A stretch of 22,040 nucleotides of DNA from Bacteroides sp. 43_108 (GTDB taxonomy: Bacteria > Bacteroidota > Bacteroidia > Bacteroidales > Bacteroidaceae), in NCBI GenBank assembly GCA_001915545.1, contig MNQS01000198.1, positions 1 through 22,040 of the forward strand, read 5' to 3'. The notes beneath the pieces were generated by a model. The model was given only the letters and a program-made list of their open reading frames with translations, did no database searches and had not been told where the DNA came from. The number at the start of each line of letters is the position of its first letter. Position 1 is the first letter of the stretch. This document shows, piece by piece, positions 16,094 to 22,040 of this stretch. Both the position numbers and the translations under genes were made by a program.

Positions 16094-17224
16094 ATGGAAA
16101 CAGAATATTTGAAAAGATGGCGTATGGCTCTCGGCGGGAATGCCGCTGACGGGACGGGTGTAACGCTGACGGTGGAAGAACAGCGCCTTGACAGTTCGCT
16201 GGAAGCCGTCTATGACAGTGACCGCCGCGGCGGACTCGGGTCGTCGGCCCCAAAGGTAAGCCGCTGGCTTGGCGATATCCGGGAGTTTTTCCCACAGACC
16301 GTCGTGCAGGTCATCCAGAGGGATGCCATCAAGCGTCTGCATATCGATTCGCTGCTTACCGAGAAGGAGATGCTGGCAACAGTTGTCCCTGACGTACATC
16401 TGGTAGCTACACTGATGTCACTCGGCAGGGCCATTCCCGAAAAGAACAAGGACATGGCCCGTCAGGTTGCACGCAAGGTCGTGGATGACCTGCTGCGGAA
16501 GCTCTCTTCCCCGACCCAGCAGGCCGTCACCGGTGCTTTGAACCGTTCGGCGAGAAGGCGCAATCCCCGTTACAACGAGATAGACTGGAAGACGACCATC
16601 ATAAAGAACCTGAAGAACTACCAGCCCCAGTACAAGACCGTCATTCCGGAAGTCAGGATAGGCTACGGCAGAAAATGCAAGGCTCTGAAGGACATCATTC
16701 TCTGTCTCGACCAGAGCGGTTCGATGGGAACCTCTGTCGTATATTCCGGCATCTTCGGTTCGGTACTGGCCTCCCTGCCGTCCGTCAATACGCGTATGGT
16801 GGTGTTCGACACTTCGGTCGTTGACCTTACCGATGACCTGCAGGACCCGGTTGACCTGTTGTTCGGTGTCCAGCTCGGCGGAGGAACCGACATAGCCAGG
16901 GCCCTGACTTACTGTCAGGGTGTGATCACACGGCCGCAGGACACTGTGCTGGTACTGGTGACCGACCTCTATGAAGGCGGTGACGAGAAGGAGATGCGCA
17001 AGCGTTTCGCCTCCATTGTGGCCAGCGGTGTGCAGCTGATTGTGCTTCCGGCCCTGAACGATGACGGGGCGCCCTGCTACGACAAGCGTAATGCCGAGTA
17101 TCTTGCCGGTCTGGGTGTTCCCACATTTGCCTGTACGCCTGACAAATTCCCCGACCTGATGGCTGCGGCATTGAGCAAGCAGGATATCGGGATGTGGGCA
17201 TCAAAGAATATCAAAGAAAAATAG
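16094..17224 (+). CDS. VWA-domain protein, MoxR partner (YehP-like)
   Basis: This 376-residue protein has a helical N-terminal region (residues 1-195) and a C-terminal von Willebrand factor A domain. The metal-ion-dependent adhesion site is complete: D206-Q-S208-G-S210 after a hydrophobic strand, T265 in LGGGTD, and D291 in LVLVTDLYEGG. Such VWA proteins bind clients through the bound metal ion and work with MoxR ATPases. There is no signal peptide or membrane segment, so unlike membrane-bound BatA-type proteins it should be cytoplasmic, as the other core proteins are. It lies 14 bases after the DUF5682 gene and six bases before the next gene. The order AAA+, DUF5682, VWA matches enterobacterial yehL, yehM, yehP. 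Confidence 0.88.
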   Translation: METEYLKRWRMALGGNAADGTGVTLTVEEQRLDSSLEAVYDSDRRGGLGSSAPKVSRWLGDIREFFPQTVVQVIQRDAIKRLHIDSLLTEKEMLATVVPDVHLVATLMSLGRAIPEKNKDMARQVARKVVDDLLRKLSSPTQQAVTGALNRSARRRNPRYNEIDWKTTIIKNLKNYQPQYKTVIPEVRIGYGRKCKALKDIILCLDQSGSMGTSVVYSGIFGSVLASLPSVNTRMVVFDTSVVDLTDDLQDPVDLLFGVQLGGGTDIARALTYCQGVITRPQDTVLVLVTDLYEGGDEKEMRKRFASIVASGVQLIVLPALNDDGAPCYDKRNAEYLAGLGVPTFACTPDKFPDLMAAALSKQDIGMWASKNIKEK

Positions 17225-17230
17225 AGGAAT

Positions 17231-17656
17231 ATGGAACTTTCAGATGAACTGTACGACAGAATCGAAGAACTGTCAGAAACGGGAAATGAGGCGATGGAAA
17301 GCGAAGATTACGCGAAAGCCATCTCCTGTTTCCAAGAGGCACTGGACATCCTTCCTGAACCGAAGGAAGACTGGGAAGCATATCTCTGGCTCGTCGGCTC
17401 AATCGGTGACGCCCATTTCATGATGGGGAACTACGGCAAGTCGCTGGAGTTTTTCCGCAAATGCTACAATATCGGAGAGACAGACAATCCTTTCATCCTG
17501 CTGCGCCTTGGCGAGAACTATCTGGAAATGGAGGATGAAACCAATGCAACTGAATTTCTTCTCCGCGCCTATATGCTCGAAGGGGAAAAGATTTTCAAGG
17601 AAGACTGGAAATATTTCCAATGGCTGTCCGGGCATGTGAATCTCAAACAAAAATAA
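17231..17656 (+). CDS. Small TPR protein
   Basis: This 141-residue soluble protein is built of TPR-like helix pairs: about residues 10-43 (GNEAMESEDYAKAISCFQEAL), 55-85 (GDAHFMMGNYGKSLEFFRKCY) and 90-125 (LLRLGENYLEMEDETNATEF). TPR proteins provide protein-binding surfaces. The gene begins six bases after the VWA gene stop, so it is surely part of the operon. The giant first protein of the operon also contains TPR modules, which suggests that TPR-mediated binding is a shared theme of the system. Small TPR proteins of this kind are also common in immunity-gene islands, so its role could be either. Confidence 0.8.
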   Translation: MELSDELYDRIEELSETGNEAMESEDYAKAISCFQEALDILPEPKEDWEAYLWLVGSIGDAHFMMGNYGKSLEFFRKCYNIGETDNPFILLRLGENYLEMEDETNATEFLLRAYMLEGEKIFKEDWKYFQWLSGHVNLKQK

Positions 17657-17677
17657 TAACAAAATTATACGGCACTC

Positions 17678-18301
17678 ATGAAAAAGGAAATAACAGACAG
17701 AATCAGGCTACTGGGCGGCAACGTAGCAAACCTGAAAGGGAATTCACTGAAAGAGGATCTCTGTGCCATTACATTCGATACGGCCTTGTTCCTTAAACCG
17801 GTGGACACGCCCTGGCTGGCTGCCGAAGATACAGAGCCGATTGAAGGTTTGGGCGATTGGGTGGATGAGCATATGGAGTTGTTCAATTCTGACAGGGAGG
17901 CGTTCTATAAGGAAATGACAGATACGTTCTTTACCTTGGATGAAGAACCTCGCCGCCAACTGTTTTGGGTTGCCAGACCATTTACGCCATTCCAAAAAGG
18001 GACACCGGATTTTGAAGAATGGAATGGTTGGTTTACGGATAATGCAGAGCTGGGTGAAATCATCAAGTATTCAAATTGTGCCACTCCGGATTTTGTAGAG
18101 CTGCTTTATACGGACGGTTATCCCAATTACTATCTCATCTGCCTGTCAGATAACGACCCTGAGAATCCTGTCGTCTGGAGTACGGATCATGAGGAATTTT
18201 TCACGGAAGTAACCAATGAGGGACGACTGAATGATTTTCTCGACAGGTTCATGACTAAGGAGGAATTCCTGAAATTGGTGAAAAGTAAACTTGAAGAGTG
18301 A
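17678..18301 (+). CDS. Possible SUKH (SMI1/KNR4)-like protein
   Basis: This 207-residue acidic soluble protein starts M-K-K-E-I-T-D-R-I-R-L-L-G-G and lies 21 bases after the TPR gene. The C-terminal half (VELLYTDGYPNYYLICLSD, then VVWSTDHEEFF, then LNDFLDRF) resembles the end of SUKH-fold proteins, where strands carrying D-G, I-x-L and V-Y/W-x-D-H-E are followed by a final helix. SUKH proteins are known mainly as immunity proteins of bacterial toxins. The match is by eye and weak in the N-terminal half, so it may belong to another family. It is probably the last gene of the operon. A perfect 7-bp hairpin (18329-18345) follows its stop. Confidence 0.6.
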   Translation: MKKEITDRIRLLGGNVANLKGNSLKEDLCAITFDTALFLKPVDTPWLAAEDTEPIEGLGDWVDEHMELFNSDREAFYKEMTDTFFTLDEEPRRQLFWVARPFTPFQKGTPDFEEWNGWFTDNAELGEIIKYSNCATPDFVELLYTDGYPNYYLICLSDNDPENPVVWSTDHEEFFTEVTNEGRLNDFLDRFMTKEEFLKLVKSKLEE

Positions 18302-18328
18302 ATATAATAGTTGGATTAATGCTTTATT

Positions 18329-18345
18329 TTATAGCAAAGCTATAA
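18329..18345. repeat. Perfect 7-bp inverted repeat after the central operon
   Basis: TTATAGC and GCTATAA flank an AAA loop, 27 bases after the stop at 18301. There is no T-run after it, so it is not a standard terminator, though it could weaken read-through or stabilise the mRNA 3' end. Confidence 0.45.
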
Positions 18346-18452
18346 GAATGGAGAAATTTCTTCAAAATAAATATAATAAGCGGTTTGCCCCCCCCTGAAA
18401 ATCAGTTTGCCACAGAACATTATCAACCTCGAAAAATAAAAATATACGACAT

Positions 18453-19193
18453 ATGAATAGAATGTTGATACTATACATTTTTTTGTTGCTTTGCGGCACG
18501 GTTTCCGCACAACAAACAGTAGAATGGAATGATTTGCAGCCCCTGACGGATGATGCACACCGCACAGTATATTATAAAAAAGACAGTAAACGGCCGTTGC
18601 AGGGAAAATATCGCATTATACGAGGGCTTGACGAAGAACACGTGAAACTTTCAGACGGCATGATAAACGGTGACTATCATCGCTACCGTGACGGGGTATT
18701 GCGTGAGTCGGGCATATATGTCAAGGGAAAGCGTAACGGTACATTCACGGAATACTACCAAGACGGCGTTACTCCCCGAAAGGAAACACCCATACTACAA
18801 GGCAAGATAGACGGAACTGTAAAGACCTATTTCCGTAACGGAAAAATAGAGATAGAAAAGGAGTACAAACAGAGTGTGGAGAACGGGCGGGAACGTCGCT
18901 TTGCCAACAAGACGGGTAAGCAGATTTTTGAATCTCATTATATCGACGGGAAAAAAGATGGCGAGGAATGGGAAATCTTCGAGGACGGCCGCGCAATACG
19001 CAGCAAGACTACATGCCACTACCGTAATGGAAAACTCGACGGTTCGTATCGTGTGGAATCAACATGGGAGGGTAAACCCTATATAACCATTGAGGGACAA
19101 TACACCGACGGTGAGAAATCAGGGCAATGGATACAGCATAACTATCAAGATAATACCCAAACCTGCACATGGCATGGTGAAGGTGGGGCTTAA
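18453..19193 (+). CDS. Secreted YwqK/MORN-type repeat protein
   Basis: This 246-residue protein starts with a signal peptide ending V-S-A before Q20-Q21 (signal peptidase I type, no lipobox). The rest is a series of short beta-hairpin repeats of the MORN_2 type, with Y..G.. turns such as YRDGVLRESGIYVKGKRNG, YFRNGKIEIEKEY, YIDGKKDG, YRNGKLDG and YTDGEKSGQW. It resembles proteins annotated as YwqK-family antitoxins; in Bacteroidales these are common, exported and functionally uncharacterised. An alternative ATG lies three codons downstream. The leader is AT-rich, as usual in this phylum, and a C8 tract lies about 60 bases upstream. Six bases separate it from the next lipoprotein gene, so the two envelope proteins are probably co-expressed. 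Confidence 0.8.
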   Translation: MNRMLILYIFLLLCGTVSAQQTVEWNDLQPLTDDAHRTVYYKKDSKRPLQGKYRIIRGLDEEHVKLSDGMINGDYHRYRDGVLRESGIYVKGKRNGTFTEYYQDGVTPRKETPILQGKIDGTVKTYFRNGKIEIEKEYKQSVENGRERRFANKTGKQIFESHYIDGKKDGEEWEIFEDGRAIRSKTTCHYRNGKLDGSYRVESTWEGKPYITIEGQYTDGEKSGQWIQHNYQDNTQTCTWHGEGGA

Positions 19194-19199
19194 ACTTAG

Positions 19200-20132
19200 A
19201 TGAAAACCGTCATCATAACACTACTTTTGACGGCTGCATCGGTCATGAGTTGCAAGCCGCCTATGCCTCCGACAGACAATGAGTCCGCCTGCACATCTTC
19301 ATGCAAACAAGACCAACGGACAGCGGATGTTATTGGCGAAGCGGATATAATAACGGGGATTGCTTCCGATGATTTTCCCTCCCTTTTCATACAAGGCAAT
19401 CATTTCCAGTTCCAACGCAAGAATGGATTATATGCTCCTTTGGGTATTGGGTTCATGGAGGTCATAGCCGAGCAGAACCCCGTCATACCATTATACCGGA
19501 CAGCAACGTGCAAGGAGCCGGAAGATAGCATTGCACTGCATCAGTATCCGTTTGACAAGGATATTGCCGAGCGGAAAAGGAAGGATGACAATCCGCAGGA
19601 ATGGCAGGACGGACAGAATAACGCTTCATGCAAAGATGGCAGATATTACTATCGTTACTCTTCGGAATCAGATACGTTAATGCCCTTGGCATGGAGATCC
19701 GGAAGCAACATACATGAATACTTAGAAGAGACGGCAAGTCTGATCTACACTTTTCCCATGCTCCGTTTTAGAGTGTTGGGCTTAATGGCGGGAAGGGCTG
19801 AAATTGTACTGAACGAGGAAAGCGGAAAAACGGCATGGATCAACTGTTCATCTGGGCAGATTATGATGCATGGAAACAGGATGCAACGCAACCGCAGCCT
19901 CATGCGGATAAATGGTATTCCAGCGAAAAGAACGCATGACTTTGACACCTACTATATCTCTTGGGAAGACTATCTTCGCATGGTGACGGTAGTCTGCTTC
20001 AAGGACAATACAGAAGTCCGAAAACCGTTTGAGGTACAAGGCGATACAATAAAGAGTGAACAAGGCTGGAAATTATGGAAACAAGGAGAAGAGCTACTGA
20101 TAAAAGATATTATAGAATACTACCTTGAATAA
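19200..20132 (+). CDS. Lipoprotein with Cys-x-PPMPP start, unknown function
   Basis: This 310-residue protein has a lipoprotein signal with V-M-S-C and the lipidated cysteine at residue 18, followed by K-PPMPPTDNE. The same residue position and motif occur in the lipoprotein at 40-630. The mature part is soluble and polar, without a recognisable domain or further membrane segment, so it should be anchored in the envelope. It follows the YwqK-type gene by six bases. Repeat copy B starts about 16 bases after the stop. It may be part of an immunity-type cassette, by context only. Confidence 0.8.
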   Translation: MKTVIITLLLTAASVMSCKPPMPPTDNESACTSSCKQDQRTADVIGEADIITGIASDDFPSLFIQGNHFQFQRKNGLYAPLGIGFMEVIAEQNPVIPLYRTATCKEPEDSIALHQYPFDKDIAERKRKDDNPQEWQDGQNNASCKDGRYYYRYSSESDTLMPLAWRSGSNIHEYLEETASLIYTFPMLRFRVLGLMAGRAEIVLNEESGKTAWINCSSGQIMMHGNRMQRNRSLMRINGIPAKRTHDFDTYYISWEDYLRMVTVVCFKDNTEVRKPFEVQGDTIKSEQGWKLWKQGEELLIKDIIEYYLE

Positions 20133-20147
20133 TGTCGGCTGCCGGAC

Positions 20148-20365
20148 AAACGCCGGGGAACTCTTTCGGGCGGGACGGGGCGCGGGAAGTTTCGGCGAAC
20201 AGCCGAAGCCCCGTGTGTCAAAGTGCAAGCGCAAGATAGTGAAAACCCTTTCACCCACGTTAGGGATTGCAGGGGAAAAGCCACAGCATAGCGAGGACTT
20301 GTAGCGGAAAGCCCGACCCGAAGGGGGAACGCCCAAACAACCACCCGAACAAACTGCTTTTTGGC
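20148..20365 (+). repeat. GC-rich intergenic repeat, copy B (full form)
   Basis: This is the longest of three related intergenic repeats. It has a nested palindrome (ACGGGGC 20175-20181 with GCCCCGT 20208-20214; inside it TTCGGC 20191-20196 with GCCGAA 20202-20207). A segment at 20257-20338 follows, reading CGTTAGGGATTGCAG, then GCGAGGACTTG, AAAGCCCGACC and GGAACGCCCAAA. That segment recurs inverted at 21946-22029, and the outer parts recur at 998-1084. It sits between convergent genes, after the + strand lipoprotein. Confidence 0.7.
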
Positions 20366-20408
20366 AAGGATTGCATTTATGGAAAAATACGAAGTAGATT
20401 ATAGTGAG

Positions 20409-20540
20409 TCATCCTATTTTGTTTTTTAATACAAACAATGCGATTTCGCCCAATAGCAAAGTCAAAAAGCTACCTATCCAAAGATAATAACCTGTTGACA
20501 AATGAAAAACTCCAAGAGTGCTTTCAATGCCCCGTTCGAG
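20409..20540 (-). pseudogene. 3' remnant of a membrane-protein gene cut by the IS256 element
   Basis: On the minus strand, 43 codons run open from the left end of the insertion element to a TGA at 20411-20409. They read LERGIESTLG, then a hydrophobic stretch GYYLWIGSFLTLLLGEIALFVL, then K-N-K-I-G. This looks like the C-terminal end of a membrane protein whose 5' part has been removed. The missing part is not found immediately beyond the right end of the element, where noncoding repeat C lies instead. Confidence 0.6.
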
Positions 20541-20598
20541 AGTGTAAAATAAACTGTGTCAGGCTATAATAATAATAGTTTAACACAGTTTTTATAAT

Positions 20599-21804
20599 AT
20601 GGCCAATTTGGAAATAGACTACAAGAAAGCAGCCCAGCAGCTGCGTAGCGGTGAAGCACTCTTCGGTAAAGACGGAGCTTTGGCTCCTATGCTAGAACGT
20701 ATCCTAAACGCAGCCTTAGAAGGTGAGATGGATGCTCACCTTAATAGCGTTGACTGCAGTTCTGGCAATCGTCGTAACGGCAAGATGAGCAAGACCGTAC
20801 AGACAAAGTATGGAGAGGTGATAGTCGAAACCCCTCGTGACCGTGACGGTTCTTTTAAACCGGAGACAGTTAAGAAACGTGAGACAATTCTTGCTGAAGG
20901 TATGGCAGATCAAATCATCAACATGTATGCTCTTGGTACAAGCACTCGTGATATAAGCAAGTACTTTGAGCGTGAGTTTAACACAACCCTTTCAGCAGAA
21001 ACCATCAGTGCTATAACCGACCGAGTTATTCCCGAAATAACAGCCTGGAAGTCCCGTATGCTTGACCCCGTCTATGCCATTTGCTGGCTTGACGCCATTC
21101 ACTACAAGGTAAAAGACGATAAGGGTCGTGCAGTCACTCGTGCAATATACAATGTCCTAGGTGTAAACAAGTCTGGTCACAAGGATCTTCTTGGTATGTA
21201 TATATCTGAGAGTGAGGGTGCTAACTTCTGGCTTGATGTTATGACCGACCTTCAGAACCGTGGTGTACGTGATATTCTGATTTGTTGCGTAGACGGTCTT
21301 AAGGGATTCCCTGATGCCATCCAAAGTGTATTCCCGGAAACCTCCGTTCAGCTATGTGTAGTCCACCAAATCCGTAACTCAATCAAGTATGTAGGAAGCA
21401 AGCATCAGAAAGAGTTTCTGAAGGATCTCAAGACCGTATATGGTGCTGTAAGCAAGGATTCTGCATTAGCACAGCTTGACATGGTTGATGAAAAATGGGG
21501 TGAGATGTACCCCATAGTAATCAAATCCTGGCGCGACAACTGGGAGCGTCTTACGGAATATTTTCAGTATACTCCTGCAATCCGCAAACTTATCTACACA
21601 ACCAATACGGTTGAGGGCTATCATCGTCAGGTGCGTAAAGTAACGAAGAACAAAGGTGTGTTCCCGTCAGACACCGCACTTGAAAAGCTTGTGTATCTTG
21701 CCTATCGAGACATTAGTGGGAAATGGACTATGCCACTGTCTAATTGGGCACTGATATCACAGCAACTTGCCATAAAATTTGGTGATAGGTTCAAGATTAT
21801 GTAA
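20599..21804 (+). CDS. IS256-family transposase (mutator type)
   Basis: This 401-residue transposase is full length and appears intact. The DDE catalytic residues are visible: D165 in CWLDAIHYK, D232 in CCVDGLKGF and E339 in TNTVEGYHRQ. The C-x2-H motif of the mutator-type insertion domain is at C253-V-V-H256. The N-terminal region has the typical G-N-R-R-N-G and Y-G-E-V-I-V-E-T-P-R-D-R-D-G-S-F-K-P signature. It excises and inserts the element by a copy-out mechanism known for the family. The start at ATG 20599 leaves 58 bases after the left end. The bracketing inverted repeats and intact catalytic residues suggest a mobile or recently mobile element. Confidence 0.95.
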   Translation: MANLEIDYKKAAQQLRSGEALFGKDGALAPMLERILNAALEGEMDAHLNSVDCSSGNRRNGKMSKTVQTKYGEVIVETPRDRDGSFKPETVKKRETILAEGMADQIINMYALGTSTRDISKYFEREFNTTLSAETISAITDRVIPEITAWKSRMLDPVYAICWLDAIHYKVKDDKGRAVTRAIYNVLGVNKSGHKDLLGMYISESEGANFWLDVMTDLQNRGVRDILICCVDGLKGFPDAIQSVFPETSVQLCVVHQIRNSIKYVGSKHQKEFLKDLKTVYGAVSKDSALAQLDMVDEKWGEMYPIVIKSWRDNWERLTEYFQYTPAIRKLIYTTNTVEGYHRQVRKVTKNKGVFPSDTALEKLVYLAYRDISGKWTMPLSNWALISQQLAIKFGDRFKIM

Positions 21805-21822
21805 CTTTGCTTGTGAAAGGCT

Positions 21823-21867
21823 CCTCTTATTTGTATGCAGATGTGAAATCTGCACACAAATAAGAGG
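21823..21867. repeat. Long hairpin inside the IS, after the transposase gene
   Basis: CCTCTTATTTGT (21823-21834) pairs perfectly with ACAAATAAGAGG (21856-21867). Inside it GCAGAT (21837-21842) pairs with ATCTGC (21848-21853) around a GTGAA loop. No T-run follows on either strand, so it is not a typical terminator. It may stabilise or attenuate the transposase mRNA or block transcription entering the element. Confidence 0.65.
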
Positions 21868-21911
21868 GAAAGAATAAAAAACAGAGCCGTGACACAGTTC
21901 AGTTTACACTA

Positions 21912-21942
21912 CCCCCGGATGAATGTTCGGGGGATTTTTTTT
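21912..21942 (+). terminator. Rho-independent terminator just right of the IS
   Basis: CCCCCGGA and TTCGGGGG form an 8-bp stem (with one G-T pair) around a TGAATG loop, followed by A and a T8 tract. It starts two bases after the IS right end and would stop + strand transcription leaving the transposase gene. Confidence 0.75.
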
Positions 21943-21945
21943 CTT

Positions 21946-22029
21946 TTGGGCGTTCCCGTGGGACGGTCGGGCTTTACGTTTCAAGTCCTCGCCTAAAGGC
22001 TGTGGGCTTTACTCTGCAATCCCTAACGC
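21946..22029 (-). repeat. GC-rich intergenic repeat, copy C (inverted relative to copy B)
   Basis: Read on the minus strand, it gives GCGTTAGGGATTGCAG, AAAGCCCACAGC, GCGAGGACTTG, AAAGCCCGACC and GGGAACGCCCAAAA, in the same order as 20257-20338. A small hairpin (CGTCCC/GGGAACG) is present. Its orientation implies a minus-strand gene ending beyond the right edge of the window. Confidence 0.7.
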
Positions 22030-22040
22030 ATGGCTGAAAA

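Larger units (their letters stand above)
20541..21910 (+). mobile_element. IS256-family insertion sequence, complete
   Basis: The element is about 1,370 bp, a normal size for IS256-family elements. Terminal inverted repeats are AGTGTAAAATAAACTGTGTC at 20541-20560 and, on the other strand, AGTGTAAACTGAACTGTGTC from 21910 to 21891 (18 of 20 identical). Similarity continues a few bases further in (GGCT). One transposase gene fills most of it. The bases flanking the two ends do not show a clear 8-9 bp target duplication. Confidence 0.88.

Noticed and set aside
12749..17224. Magnesium- or cobalt-chelatase, or norD/norQ-type gene pair
   Set aside because: The AAA+ and VWA proteins are flanked by DUF5682, DUF5691 and SWIM genes, which define the YehL-type set, and no tetrapyrrole or denitrification genes are present.
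9941..17224. Naming the cluster as a described VMAP-type ternary conflict system
   Set aside because: I can see MoxR and VWA components but not the defining third component with confidence, so the name would overclaim.
20379..20429. 16-codon + strand frame after repeat B
   Set aside because: It overlaps the end of the convincing minus-strand membrane-protein remnant and has no independent support.
1..22040. tRNA, rRNA, CRISPR array, integrase or phage structural genes
   Set aside because: I looked for their usual signatures and saw none; the only mobile-element protein is the IS256-family transposase.

Overview
This window looks like accessory DNA from a gut-type Bacteroidales genome (Bacteroides, Phocaeicola, Parabacteroides or a relative). 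The basis is the absence of Shine-Dalgarno-like spacing before most genes, A/T-rich leaders, one good Bacteroides-type promoter (TAnnTTTG), lipoproteins with short lipoboxes, YwqK-type repeat proteins, and an IS256-family element. All convincing intact genes are on the + strand. No tRNA, rRNA or CRISPR array is visible.

Left flank (1-3428): a small lipoprotein, a small membrane protein, a GC-rich intergenic repeat (copy A), two membrane proteins joined by an ATGA overlap (the second probably frameshifted near its end), and a DUF2625 protein. These look like the single-gene cassettes that fill Bacteroidales islands of orphan immunity-type genes, but none has a demonstrated function here.

Central operon (3429-18301), visibly more G+C-rich than its flanks and tightly spaced: a giant multidomain gene broken by a frameshift near 5300 (unknown domain, TPR, unknown domain, TPR, DUF4261, unknown region, DUF4253); a separate DUF4261-like protein; then the five-gene core: SWIM zinc-finger protein, DUF5691 protein, MoxR-type AAA+ ATPase (YehL-like), DUF5682 protein (YehM-like) and VWA-domain protein (YehP-like). 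A small TPR protein and a possible SUKH (SMI1/KNR4)-like protein follow. The core order resembles gene sets known in actinobacteria and in enterobacteria (the yehLMPQ region), whose role is unsettled. A MoxR ATPase and VWA protein usually act as a chaperone-like pair that remodels or metallates a client. Here the likely client or effector is the DUF5682 protein, whose N-terminus carries two GxxH motifs and a conserved Glu like the TIKI/TraB/EreA fold. The DUF4261, DUF4253, TPR and SUKH-like partners are of the kind seen in immunity and conflict loci. I infer an undescribed conflict or stress-response system, not a housekeeping pathway.

Right flank (18302-22040): a secreted YwqK/MORN-type repeat protein, a second lipoprotein sharing the Cys-x-PPMPP start of the one at the left edge, repeat copy B, the 3' remnant of a minus-strand membrane-protein gene, a complete IS256-family element (20541-21910) without a recognisable target duplication, a terminator hairpin, and repeat copy C in inverted orientation. 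The repeats lie at gene 3' ends in gene orientation, reminiscent of cassette arrays.
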